From Kitasatospora azatica KCTC 9699 (GTDB taxonomy: Bacteria; Actinomycetota; Actinomycetes; Streptomycetales; Streptomycetaceae): a stretch of 64,000 bases of DNA. The translations under genes and the position numbers were made by a program. Of this stretch, positions 1 to 8,536 are shown one piece after another. Position 1 is the stretch's first letter. Each line of letters opens with the position of its first letter. The stretch is taken from assembly GCF_000744785.1 (NCBI RefSeq), contig NZ_JQMO01000003.1:2666001-2730000 (forward strand), written 5' to 3'. Below the pieces are notes generated by a model that worked only from the letters and a program-made list of their open reading frames with translations, was not told the DNA's origin and made no database searches.

Positions 1-694
1 CGTGCGGCTGGGTGCCGGCGCTCGGCTGGAAGACCGGAAGCAGCCGGTGGATCTGGTCCGGCAGGCCGGCGGCGGTGAACTCGGGGCCGGCCGTAGTGAG
101 CGGATGCGGGGTGCCGGCGGGCCGGGCGGCGCTGGCGGTGTTGTGGCCGGCGGTGTCCTGTCCGGCGAGCAGACCGGAGAAGACGGCGGCCGAGCCGAGG
201 CCGAGCACGCCCACCAGGCTTGCCGCGAAGATCAGCAGGCCGCGCCGACGGGCTCGGGTCCGCCCGCCCGCACCGGCCGGACGGTCGCTGCGGTCGCCGC
301 GCTTCGGCGGGCCGGCGGAAGCCGGTCGAGAAGCAGCGGGCCGAGTGGCCGGGGTGGCTGGGGTGGCTGGGGTGGCCGGGGTGGCCGGGGTGGCAGAGGT
401 TGTCGGGGTGGTCGGGGAGGCCGGCAGTGCGGCGGCCGCCTCGGCGAGTGCGGTGTCGATCCGCAGTGCGACGTCTGCGGGCATCGGCGGTACCTGGTCG
501 CCCGCCAGCAGCTCGCTCAGCCCGGCGAGCGCGGCGTCCGTCTCGGCGCACTGCGGGCAGCCGGCCAGGTGTCGGCGCAGGGCGGCGGCCTCGGCGGCGG
601 AGAGCAGCTGCTCGCGCAGATCGGCCAGCTGGTCGACCGAGGGGTGCGACGCGGCCGCGGCCGACTCGACGGGTTCGGGTGTCTGGTGGGTCAT
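1..694 (-). CDS. Zinc-binding membrane anti-sigma factor, partial (partner of SigM)
   Basis: The reading frame starts at the ATG at 694 and leaves the window at base 1, so the C-terminus is missing. Its start overlaps the sigM stop codon as ATGA, which implies translational coupling. The N-terminal domain carries RRHLAGCPQCAET, an HxxxCxxC zinc-binding anti-sigma motif, at about residues 40-50. An Ala-Thr-Pro repeat linker follows, then a basic stretch and one hydrophobic segment (LLIFAASLVGVLGLGSAAVF). The layout is a cytoplasmic sigma-binding domain, one membrane span and an external part. By family knowledge it should sequester SigM until an envelope or redox signal is sensed. The assignment is good; the signal is unknown. 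Confidence 0.88.
   Translation of the reverse strand, partial: MTHQTPEPVESAAAASHPSVDQLADLREQLLSAAEAAALRRHLAGCPQCAETDAALAGLSELLAGDQVPPMPADVALRIDTALAEAAAALPASPTTPTTSATPATPATPATPATPATRPAASRPASAGPPKRGDRSDRPAGAGGRTRARRRGLLIFAASLVGVLGLGSAAVFSGLLAGQDTAGHNTASAARPAGTPHPLTTAGPEFTAAGLPDQIHRLLPVFQPSAGTQPH
351..395. repeat. Five 9-bp tandem repeats in the anti-sigma gene
   Basis: Five head-to-tail copies of ggggtggc(t/c/a). On the minus strand each unit encodes Ala-Thr-Pro in the linker between the zinc domain and the membrane span of the anti-sigma factor. Nine bases keep the frame, so copy-number changes would only lengthen or shorten the linker. Confidence 0.9.
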
Positions 695-1428
695 CGCGGT
701 GTCGCGTCTCCTTCCTTGGTCAGGTCCTGGCGGGGGAGGGCGGGCGCTGATGGGACGGAGCCGGGCGCCGCTGGGTTCCCGGGTGGCGGTGTTTCACGTG
801 AAACACCGCCCGAAACGACGTCCTCGGTCTCCCGCAGATGTCGCACCAGTGGCAGCAGCCGGGCCCGGCCGCGGGCGCAGCGGCTCTTCACCGTGCCGAC
901 CGGGACGCCGAGCAGTTCGGCCGCCTCGGCCACCGGGTAGCCCTGCATGTCCACCAGGACCAGCGCGGCCCGCTGCTCGGGCGGCAGCTCGGCCAGCGCG
1001 GCGCCCAGCTCGCGGCGCAGCTCCTGGCGGATCACCAGCGCCTCGGCGGGTTCGGCGGCGGGCACCAGGGTGTCCAGCTGCTGCGGCTGCTCGTCCAGCG
1101 AGCCGGTCCGGCGGCTGGTGGCGCGGCGGGCCCGGTCGAGGCAGGCGTTGACCACGATCCGGTGCAGCCAGGTGGTGACGGCCGAGCGGCCCTGGAAGGT
1201 GTGCGCCGAGCGCAGCGCGGAGACCAGCGCGTCCTGCAGCGCGTCCGCCGCCTCCTCGCGGTCGCCCAGGGTGCGCAGCGCGATCGCCCAGAGCCGGTCC
1301 CGGTGTCGCTGCACCAGCAGGCCGAAGGCCGCGGTGTCGCCGGCGACGTGCCGGGCCAGTAGCTCGGCGTCGCTCTCTTCGCCGGCCCAGGGAGCCTGTT
1401 CGGCTCCTGGTCGCGCCGGTTCTGCCAT
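691..1428 (-). CDS. sigM: ECF RNA polymerase sigma factor SigM
   Basis: A 245-residue ECF sigma factor. Region 2 is around residues 28-95 (LLVQRHRDRLWAIALRTLG, then the DALQDAL helix). Region 4 is around 135-195 (LPPEQRAALVLVDMQG and the recognition helix VPVGTVKSRCARGRARL). It is followed by the membrane anti-sigma gene with an ATGA overlap and preceded by the pseudokinase gene with a 33-bp gap, matching the sigM neighbourhood near oriC in streptomycetes. The last 45 or so residues are an extension beyond region 4. They include SGGVSRETPPPG, which is encoded by a perfect parS site. Autoregulation is likely for this class, but no promoter was resolved. Confidence 0.93.
   Translation of the reverse strand: MAEPARPGAEQAPWAGEESDAELLARHVAGDTAAFGLLVQRHRDRLWAIALRTLGDREEAADALQDALVSALRSAHTFQGRSAVTTWLHRIVVNACLDRARRATSRRTGSLDEQPQQLDTLVPAAEPAEALVIRQELRRELGAALAELPPEQRAALVLVDMQGYPVAEAAELLGVPVGTVKSRCARGRARLLPLVRHLRETEDVVSGGVSRETPPPGNPAAPGSVPSAPALPRQDLTKEGDATPR
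785..810. promoter_or_regulatory. parS site (ParB binding) inside the sigM 3' end
   Basis: The core GTTTCACGTGAAAC lies at 791-804, in a 26-bp perfect palindrome (785-810). It matches the streptomycete parS consensus exactly. It lies within sigM codons beyond the conserved region-4 domain. Confidence 0.95.
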
Positions 1429-1461
1429 CCGCCCACACCTTCCAGGGCCGGTCCGGCAGGG

Positions 1462-3360
1462 TCAGCCGGTCACCTTGATCTCGGCCACCTGGCCGCGGTA
1501 TCTACCGGTCCCATCCTTGGGGAGGCTGGTCAGCCAGATCAAGAGGTAGCGGGTACGGACCGGGGAGCCGAGCTGGAACTGCCCGTCGGCACCGGCCTTG
1601 GCCACCGGCTGGCCGAAGTCGTCGAACTTGGTCGGCTCGGTGTCGCCGGCGGCGCCGGGCACCCGCAGTTCGGCGGCGGTGGAGCCGACGAACTGCACCG
1701 CGATCGAGCTGACCTGCTTGGTCGAGCCGAGGTCGACCAGCAGACCGGTGCCGTGGCCGAGGGTCGGCAGGTCGTCGAAGTAGCCGTCGGTCTGCCAGGC
1801 CGTATTGGGGTCGTTGTCGTGGGTGTTCGGGAGCAGCTCGGTGTGCATCGGGTGGTCGCCGAAGGGGTTGAACGAGGTGACGCCGGTGAGCTGCAGCGGG
1901 GTCGGGGCGGTGGTGGAGGCGGTGGCGCTGGGCGGCAGGCCCGGGCCGGAGGCGCCCAGCGTCTTGGGGTCGCCGTTGGTGCCGAGCCGGCCGGCCAGCT
2001 GCCAGGAGCCGTAGCCGATCGCGGCCAGCAGCACCGCTGAGACGGTCCAGTTCAGCAGTTTCCTGGCCATCCGGCGGCGGCCCGGGCGCGGCCTGGACGG
2101 GGTCGGCTGGGTGCTGGTCGGGTGCGGATAGCCGGCCGGGCCGGGGTGGACCGGGCGCAGCACCTCGGTGCGGGCCAGTGCCGGCCGGGGCGACCGGCCG
2201 ACGGTCTGGCCGGGGGCGGGGTAGCGGTCGCTCGCGCCCTGGTCGGTCTCTGACTGGCGGATCCGCGGCAGCAGCGCGATCTCCTTGGCCAGCGCGGCCG
2301 GGCTGGTGATCGGGCTCAGGTGGCGCGGCGGCGGGTCGCAGAGGGTCCGCGCGGCCAGCTCGGCCATACCCCGGTGGACGCCGGCCCGGACCTGGTCGGG
2401 GGCCACCAGGCCGAGGTCCTTGGGCAGGCCCTTCAGGTCGTAGCGGTCCTCGGGGTGCGGCCAGCGATGGGTCAGCGCGGCGTACAGCAGGGTGCCGATG
2501 GCGCGGGTGTCGGCCAGCTCGGCGGCGGCTGCCCCGGTGGTCTCCGGCTGCGCGGGAATGCCGCGTAGTGCGGCGTCCACGGCCACCCCGTTGATCCGGT
2601 ACTGGCCGGTGTCCGTGCGCAGCACACAGCGCGGGGTCAGCCGCAGGTGGGAGCGCCCGCCGCGGTGTGCGGTGGCGATCGCCTCGGTGACCTGACGGAC
2701 CATCTGGTAGGCGTCGTAGGGCTCCATCGGGCCCGGGGCGAGCAGGGTGGCCAGGTCGGTGGCGTCCGGCAGCCACTCCCGGATCACATAGACCAGCTCG
2801 CCCTCCTGGACCGCGTCCAGCACCTGCACGAAGCGCGGGTCGCCGAGCAGCGCGGCCGAGCGGGCGGCGGCCAGCACGCCCTCGGCGCGGGCGCTGCCGG
2901 CCGCGAGCAGGTGGACGCCGACGGCCCGGCGCAGCTTCTCGTCCACGGCGCGCCAACTGCTGAAGACGGACGTGCGGGAGATGCACTCCTCCAGCCGGTA
3001 GCGGCCGGCGATCCGGTCGCCGCTGTGCCGGGTGGGCACCGGGAGGTGCTCGGGGAGCCCGTCCTCGGTGTCCTCGGCTTCTTCCGAGTCCTCGGCCTGC
3101 TCGGCGTCTTCGGCGGCTTCTGAATCCTCGGCGGCCTCGGCGTCTTCTGAGTCCGCTGCGTCCTCAGGGAGCTCGGAGTCGGCTTCTGCGTCCGGCTCGG
3201 CGGATTCAACGGGCTCGGCGTTCTCGGCTTTCTCGGCGGGAACTTCGGCCAGTTCGGCGGCGATCTCGGCGGCGGACAGCGGTGCGGTGATCTCGCCCGT
3301 CGCCTCGGCCGCTGACATCTCGACAGCTGCCTTGGTGCGATCCTTGGTGCGATCAGCCAC
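1462..3360 (-). CDS. Membrane pseudokinase with C-terminal discoidin-like domain, next to murJ
   Basis: 632 residues from the GTG at 3360, preceded by GGGAGG. Residues 40-105 are a strongly acidic Glu/Asp/Ala stretch. Residues 115-330 have a Ser/Thr-kinase-like fold, but the catalytic residues are lost: the VAIK lysine region reads RRAVGVHLL, the HRD loop reads SHLRLTPRCVL, and DFG reads NGVAVD. A membrane span (NWTVSAVLLAAIGYGSWQLAG) lies near 420-440. An external F5/8-type C (discoidin-like) domain follows, with DNDPNTAWQTDGYFDD. Mycobacterial MviN carries the same pseudokinase, membrane span and carbohydrate-binding-like domain fused behind MurJ; here they form a separate gene downstream of murJ. 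A scaffold that controls lipid II flipping is inferred. Confidence 0.85.
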   Translation of the reverse strand: MADRTKDRTKAAVEMSAAEATGEITAPLSAAEIAAELAEVPAEKAENAEPVESAEPDAEADSELPEDAADSEDAEAAEDSEAAEDAEQAEDSEEAEDTEDGLPEHLPVPTRHSGDRIAGRYRLEECISRTSVFSSWRAVDEKLRRAVGVHLLAAGSARAEGVLAAARSAALLGDPRFVQVLDAVQEGELVYVIREWLPDATDLATLLAPGPMEPYDAYQMVRQVTEAIATAHRGGRSHLRLTPRCVLRTDTGQYRINGVAVDAALRGIPAQPETTGAAAAELADTRAIGTLLYAALTHRWPHPEDRYDLKGLPKDLGLVAPDQVRAGVHRGMAELAARTLCDPPPRHLSPITSPAALAKEIALLPRIRQSETDQGASDRYPAPGQTVGRSPRPALARTEVLRPVHPGPAGYPHPTSTQPTPSRPRPGRRRMARKLLNWTVSAVLLAAIGYGSWQLAGRLGTNGDPKTLGASGPGLPPSATASTTAPTPLQLTGVTSFNPFGDHPMHTELLPNTHDNDPNTAWQTDGYFDDLPTLGHGTGLLVDLGSTKQVSSIAVQFVGSTAAELRVPGAAGDTEPTKFDDFGQPVAKAGADGQFQLGSPVRTRYLLIWLTSLPKDGTGRYRGQVAEIKVTG

Positions 3361-3503
3361 CGTCGTCCTGCCTCCCCTGTCCGCGGACCCAAGTCGTTCG
3401 AGACAATTGTGCCCACTCTTCCCGCCCGAGTACGACCGCGGACGGGGCCATCCGGTTCCCGCCAAGCCCGAATTGCTCAGTAGGTGGACAAACTGATGGT
3501 TGG

Positions 3504-5819
3504 TCAGCGTCCCAGTCGGCCGCGGACCATCCCGATCATCGCGTTCAACTCCTCGATCCGCATCCGCTTGGCGAGCACCGTGAACACCGCCAGCTGCACC
3601 GCCCCCGCGAGCAGCACCGTGATCACGCTGCCCAGCCAGCCGCTGAGCAGACCGGTCAGCGCCAGCGCGAGCAGGAACCCGGCCAGCGCGGCCGGCAGGC
3701 AGGCGATCGCCAGCCGGACGTAGGTCTTGGCGATCCGGGCGGTGTCCAGACCGCCGATCCGCTGCTTCAGCTTGGGCAGCGCGACCGCCACGCCCACCGC
3801 GTACGCGGCGCCGTAGCCCAGCGCCATCCCGGTGACCGCCCACTGGGCCGGCAGCGCCAGGTAGCAGAGCAGCGCGGTGCCGGCCTGGGTGGCGGCCACC
3901 CAGACCGTGTTGGAGAACGGCGTGCGGGTGTCCTCGTAGGCGTAGAAGCCGCGCAGCAGGACGTACTGCACCGAGTAGGGGATCAGGCCCAGGGCGAAGG
4001 CGGAGAGCATGTAGCCGACCGCCGTGGTGCCGTGCGCGACGCTGCCGCCGTTGCCCAGGCCGTAGATGGCACCGCCGATCTGCGGGCCGAGCGCCAGGAA
4101 CAGGAAGGCGGCCGGCACGATCGCCACCGCCGAGGTGCGCAGTCCGTACGAGAGGTCGTCGCGCACCGCTCCGGCGTCCCCGTCGGCCGCCGAACGGGAC
4201 AGCCGGGGCAGCACCGCGCTCATCACCGAGACGGTGATCACGGCCATCGGCAGCTGCCAGATCAGCAGCGCGTTGGAGTACGCCGCCAGGCCCACCCCGA
4301 GGTAGCCGCCGGCCGCGGCGTCGCTGCCGGCGGCGGTGGCCAGCTGAGTGACCACCAGGTAGCCGGCCTGGTTGGCGAGCACGAAGAGGAAGGTCCACTT
4401 GGCCAGCCGGGCGGCCTTGCCCAGGCCGTGCCCGCGCCAGTCGAAGCGCGGCTTGAAGTGGAAGCCGGCCGCCCGCAGGTAGGGGATCATCGCCAGCGCC
4501 TGCACCGCCAGACCGAGCAGCGTGCCGACGCCGAGCAGCCGCAGGCCCTCCGACGAGACGGTCTCGGGGGTGACCCGACTGTCCTGGAAGGCGCCGAAGA
4601 CCCAGAGGTACATCCCGAAGGTGAAGATCACCACGACGTTGTTGAGGACCGGGGTCCACATCATCGCGCCGAACCGGCCACGGGCGTTGAGAATCTGACC
4701 CATCACCACATGGACGCCCATGAAGAAGATGGTCGGCAGGCAGTAGCGGGCCAGCGCCACCGTGGTGTCGGCGCTGGTCGGGTTGGCCATCAGCGAGTGC
4801 GAGATCAGCTGGACCAGCAGCGGCGCGGCCAGCACCGCCACGAAGGCGACCCCGGCCAGACCCACCATGACCAGGGTGAGCAGGCGGTTGGCGTAGGCGG
4901 TGCCGCCGTCCTCGTCCTGCTTCATGCTGCGCACCAGCTGCGGCACGAAGACGGCGTTCAGCGCGCCGCCGCCGATCAGGATATAGAGCAGGGTCGGCAG
5001 GGTGTTGGCGGCCGAGTAGGAGTCGCCCATGGTGCCGACGCCGATCGCGGCGGCGATCACCATGGTGCGCAGGAAGCCGGTGCCGCGGGAGACCAGGGTG
5101 CCGGCGGCCATGACGGCGCTGGAGTTGAGCAGACCGACGACCTTGGCGGCGGCGGAGGGCTCTCTGGCGGGTGCCTCGGGGTCCTCGGGCAGCTCGGCGT
5201 CCGGGAAGTCGGCCGCAGGGCCGCCCGGGGGCTCCGCGGGCGGCGTCGGCGGGTTGGCCGGAGCCGCCCGCAGGCCGCTCTCCTCGGCGCTGAGCGGCGG
5301 GTCGAACTCGATCACCGGAACGAAGGGCTTGCCGGACTCGGTGGCCACCACGCCGGCGGCTGGGCCGAGCAGCGCGTCCACGCCCACGTAGTCGGTGGCC
5401 TCGGCGGGCTCGGCGGGCTGGGGCGAGTCGGGCTCGGGCTCGGGCTCGACGGCCGAGTCGGTGGGGACGGTTGCGGCGGGCGGGTCGGCGACCGAGGCGG
5501 CGGCCAGCGCGTTGGCGGCCGCGCGCGCCCAGCGGGAGGCCGGGACCACCGGCTCGTCCAGCGGCTCGGCTGCTTCGCGCGGGCGGCCCGGCAGCGGCCG
5601 GCCGGCGTCGACCAGGGCCGCTGCGGCCTCCGGCTCCGCGGCCGGTGCGGGCTCCGGTTCCACGACCGTGGCCGGTCCGGCGGCCGGCTCCTTGACGTAC
5701 GGACCGGGCCCGGCCGCCGGGGCGTACGGGTCGGCGGCGAACGGATCCCGCGCGTAGGTGTCGGTGAGGTACCAGTCGGGTTCCTCGGTCGCAGGTTCGT
5801 TGCCGCCGCGCTCGCTCAT
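3504..5819 (-). CDS. murJ: MurJ/MviN lipid II flippase
   Basis: 771 residues. About 225 N-terminal residues are a cytosolic Ala/Pro/Glu-rich extension. The MOP-superfamily MurJ core follows, beginning AAKVVGLLNSSAVMAAGTLV and SRGTGFLRTMVIAAAIG, with around 14 hydrophobic spans. It moves lipid II across the membrane for peptidoglycan synthesis. Start ATG at 5819 with GAGGTG just upstream. The gene sits between a secreted DUF6049 protein and the pseudokinase, all on the minus strand with gaps of 87 and 143 bp, so one transcript is likely. The long N-terminal tail is typical of actinobacterial MurJ and may be a site of regulation. Confidence 0.95.
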   Translation of the reverse strand: MSERGGNEPATEEPDWYLTDTYARDPFAADPYAPAAGPGPYVKEPAAGPATVVEPEPAPAAEPEAAAALVDAGRPLPGRPREAAEPLDEPVVPASRWARAAANALAAASVADPPAATVPTDSAVEPEPEPDSPQPAEPAEATDYVGVDALLGPAAGVVATESGKPFVPVIEFDPPLSAEESGLRAAPANPPTPPAEPPGGPAADFPDAELPEDPEAPAREPSAAAKVVGLLNSSAVMAAGTLVSRGTGFLRTMVIAAAIGVGTMGDSYSAANTLPTLLYILIGGGALNAVFVPQLVRSMKQDEDGGTAYANRLLTLVMVGLAGVAFVAVLAAPLLVQLISHSLMANPTSADTTVALARYCLPTIFFMGVHVVMGQILNARGRFGAMMWTPVLNNVVVIFTFGMYLWVFGAFQDSRVTPETVSSEGLRLLGVGTLLGLAVQALAMIPYLRAAGFHFKPRFDWRGHGLGKAARLAKWTFLFVLANQAGYLVVTQLATAAGSDAAAGGYLGVGLAAYSNALLIWQLPMAVITVSVMSAVLPRLSRSAADGDAGAVRDDLSYGLRTSAVAIVPAAFLFLALGPQIGGAIYGLGNGGSVAHGTTAVGYMLSAFALGLIPYSVQYVLLRGFYAYEDTRTPFSNTVWVAATQAGTALLCYLALPAQWAVTGMALGYGAAYAVGVAVALPKLKQRIGGLDTARIAKTYVRLAIACLPAALAGFLLALALTGLLSGWLGSVITVLLAGAVQLAVFTVLAKRMRIEELNAMIGMVRGRLGR

Positions 5820-5906
5820 GCCACCTCATCGCTGTCCGGGGTCGGCCCTCGTAGAGACCTACTGTCTCATCACCCCGGACCCGATCCCGGCTTTCGACGC
5901 CGTGCC

Positions 5907-8291
5907 CTACGGGTGCGCCGCCGCCTCGCCGGCCGCGCCCGTCAGATCCGTCTCCCGCTGGTCCGGGGCCTTCGGCCGGATGTCGGTTGCGGGCTCGGCC
6001 TCGGGCTCGGCCGCTGCGGCGTCCGGGTCGACCAGCGGCGCGTCCGGGTCCTCCGGCGGCTCACCGGCGCGCTTGCGGCGGTGCAGGAAGATCCGCAGAC
6101 CGGCCGCCAGCACCAGCAGACCGCCGGCGCCGACCACCCACCAGACGCCGCTGGGCACCTGGCTGACCTCGACCACGAAAACCACCGGGTCCCCGTACTT
6201 CTGCGGGTCCGGACCGACCGTGTACAGCTGGGCGGTCATCTGCACCGGGCCGTTGCCCACCGCCTGGGCCTGGAACCGGGGCGAGGCGCTCTGCCCCGCG
6301 GCCAGCTGGTCGATCGGGTGCCGGGTGGTCACCCGCAGCCGGTTCGGCTGCGCGGAGCTCAGCTGCAGCTCCAGGTTGATCACCGGCTGGGTCAGGTCGT
6401 TGCGGACGCTGACCTGGATCAGCCCGGAGTCGCCGGCGAGCGTGATCTTGTGGCTCTTGGCCGGAATGTTGACGGCGCCCATCAGCTGGTTCAGGTAGGA
6501 GCGGGCGTTGCGCAGATACGTGGCGCCGGCCGCCTGGTTGCCGCGCCACTCGGTCGAGACGGACCGCGCCAGGGCGGCGCTGAACGGGCTGCTCACCCGC
6601 GCCGGCAGGGTCAGGATCCGCAGCATCAGGTCCACGTCCTTCTGCATCCCCGCGACGGTGCTGAAGGTGTCCTGCGGCAGCTCGGAACCGCGCAGGTCCG
6701 ACGGGTAGGCCTCGGCGCCGGCGATCGCGGTACCGGCCAGCGGGTCGGCCGGGGTGCCGGCCACGGTGTCCAAGGTGGCCGGCTCGATCCACTTGCCGGC
6801 CTGCGCCAGCGAACTCTGCAGCACCCCCGCGGTGGCGGCGGTCAGCGAGCGCGGCGGCATCACCAGCAGGGTCCGCTGCTGTGCGGGCTTCTGCAGGGTG
6901 ACCGCCAGGGTCTCGGCCAGCAGCCGCTGCTGGGCCTGGGCGCGGGAGTCGTCGGTGGTCAGGTCGGACTGCAGCAGGCTCGCGATGGTGCCGTCGGCGA
7001 CCACCGCGGTCTGGCCGTCGGCGAGCCGGCGGGCCGCGTTCGGGGTGTAGTTCAGGCTCGGCTGGTCGGGCACGGAGGCGCTGTTCACCAGGATCTGGCC
7101 GGCGCCGAGCTGCTGGGTGACCTGCGCGGTCTGCTGGTCCAGGTACCCCTGGTAGGGCCAGGCGGTGTTGTCCTTGACGTCCACCGAGAGCCGGCCCTCG
7201 ACGGTCAGCCGGCCGGCCTGGCGGGCCTTGCCGAGCGCGGTGTCCAGTCCGGCCACACCGTTGCCGTTGTGGGCGATCGAGGCCAGGTCGGGGTCGGCGT
7301 AGGGCAGCGCGACCACCTCGGCACCGTTCGCGGTGACCGCCTGACGCAGCTTGTTCAGCCAGGCGGTGGCCACGGCCTGGTTGGTCCCGGCGACGGTGTT
7401 GCCGTCCCGGACCGGATCGCCGCCGTGCCCCGGCACCTGCACCCGGTACTGCTTGGTCATCGCGAACACGGCGTCCAGCAGGTCCGGGTCGATCACCCAG
7501 GTCAGCGACTGCATCTTCGATCCGAGGTCGACCAGCGCGCCGAGCCGTCCGGTGGTCGCCAGCTCCGCCGCCAGGCTGTCGTCCCGCAGCACCGGGGTCT
7601 GCTCCGACTCCGGCCCGGTCTGGGCGACCAGCTCGGGCGCATGGGTGAGCGGCCAGAGGGTGGCGACCTTGGTCGGCTTCACCCCGTTGGCGTCACCGAA
7701 GTACGGCAGCAGGGTGCGGGCGATGCCGACCGGGTGGGCCGTCTCCTCGTCGGGGGTGCCGGCCGACACCTCCACGGCCAGTTCGTAGACGCCGTTCTTC
7801 TCCAGCTTCAGCTCGCTCATCGGCACCGCGGGCAGACTGAACGGCTGGCTGGCGCCGGCGGCCAGATCGCCCAGCTGGCTCACCGGGGCACTCAGCGGCG
7901 TGCCGTCGGCGCTGGTCGGGTCGGTCTTGGCCAGCCGGTCGGCGATCTCGCTGCGGGTCGGCAGCGGCTGCCTGTAGCGGCCCAGCGACAGGTCCACGCT
8001 GGCGCCCTTGAGCGCGGCCGCGCCGGTGTTGGTCACCGTGCCGGAGACCTGCAGGCTGTCGCCCGAGCCCGGCGCGGCGGGCTTCACCGAGTTGATGGTG
8101 ATCGCGACCGGGAAGTCGGGCGAGACGGCGGCGAAGCCGGGTGCGGCGGTCGCCTGCGGGGCGACGGTGGTCACGCCGAGCAGCGCCAGGGTGCTCGCGA
8201 TCAGCACCGAGAGCCGCCGGGTCCGGCCCGGCCGCGGTGCGACCGGGCATGACCGGTGGGGAACCTCGGTGTGCCGTGCTGGCTCGCCCAC
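5907..8291 (-). CDS. DUF6049 family secreted, membrane-anchored protein
   Basis: 794 residues from the GTG at 8291, which has GAGG nine bases upstream. An in-frame ATG at 8414 would add 41 residues without a clear ribosome site. The N-terminus is a signal peptide (RRLSVLIASTLALLGVTTVA ending ATAA). The long external part begins with an Ig-like region (VSGTVTNTGAAALKGASVDL). A C-terminal membrane span (VWWVVGAGGLLVLAAGLRIF) is followed by a basic and acidic cytosolic tail. The family is conserved beside murJ in actinobacteria, which suggests an envelope role, but no biochemical function is known to me. Confidence 0.82.
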   Translation of the reverse strand: MGEPARHTEVPHRSCPVAPRPGRTRRLSVLIASTLALLGVTTVAPQATAAPGFAAVSPDFPVAITINSVKPAAPGSGDSLQVSGTVTNTGAAALKGASVDLSLGRYRQPLPTRSEIADRLAKTDPTSADGTPLSAPVSQLGDLAAGASQPFSLPAVPMSELKLEKNGVYELAVEVSAGTPDEETAHPVGIARTLLPYFGDANGVKPTKVATLWPLTHAPELVAQTGPESEQTPVLRDDSLAAELATTGRLGALVDLGSKMQSLTWVIDPDLLDAVFAMTKQYRVQVPGHGGDPVRDGNTVAGTNQAVATAWLNKLRQAVTANGAEVVALPYADPDLASIAHNGNGVAGLDTALGKARQAGRLTVEGRLSVDVKDNTAWPYQGYLDQQTAQVTQQLGAGQILVNSASVPDQPSLNYTPNAARRLADGQTAVVADGTIASLLQSDLTTDDSRAQAQQRLLAETLAVTLQKPAQQRTLLVMPPRSLTAATAGVLQSSLAQAGKWIEPATLDTVAGTPADPLAGTAIAGAEAYPSDLRGSELPQDTFSTVAGMQKDVDLMLRILTLPARVSSPFSAALARSVSTEWRGNQAAGATYLRNARSYLNQLMGAVNIPAKSHKITLAGDSGLIQVSVRNDLTQPVINLELQLSSAQPNRLRVTTRHPIDQLAAGQSASPRFQAQAVGNGPVQMTAQLYTVGPDPQKYGDPVVFVVEVSQVPSGVWWVVGAGGLLVLAAGLRIFLHRRKRAGEPPEDPDAPLVDPDAAAAEPEAEPATDIRPKAPDQRETDLTGAAGEAAAHP

Positions 8292-8522
8292 GCGCTTCGT
8301 CCTCGCCGTTCTGGTCAGCGGTCGCTGCTGGTCGGATGTTGTCGGGTCGTGCGGTTGGTCCGCGCTGTCGGTGACGACGCGTCGCGCCGTGCGCGCGGTT
8401 TCCCCAACCGGCATGGTAACGACGTTGCCCGGTCCGCAGTGTTGCGGGCCTGGGGAAAGAGCCGGTGGCCACGGGCGCGCCGGCCGCCGAAAAGCCGGGG
8501 GCGGTGGACCTGCGCGGCCACG

Positions 8523-8528
8523 TAGGCT
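8523..8528 (+). promoter_or_regulatory. -10 element for cca (leaderless-type)
   Basis: TAGGCT ends 8 nt before the GTG at 8537. There is no Shine-Dalgarno sequence, so the transcript probably starts at or next to the start codon. Confidence 0.6.
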
Positions 8529-8536
8529 TGTGTGCC

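Noticed and set aside
1462..5829. One open frame that seems to join the pseudokinase to the murJ region as a fusion
   Set aside because: murJ itself is read in another frame. The upstream extension is low-complexity Arg/Ala/Gly, and a GTG with a good ribosome site starts the pseudokinase at 3360.
4032..8252. A 1,406-codon plus-strand open frame opposite murJ and the DUF6049 gene
   Set aside because: In very GC-rich DNA long antisense frames are frequent. Its product is His/Gln/Arg/Gly-rich without domains, and the minus-strand genes have clear family motifs.
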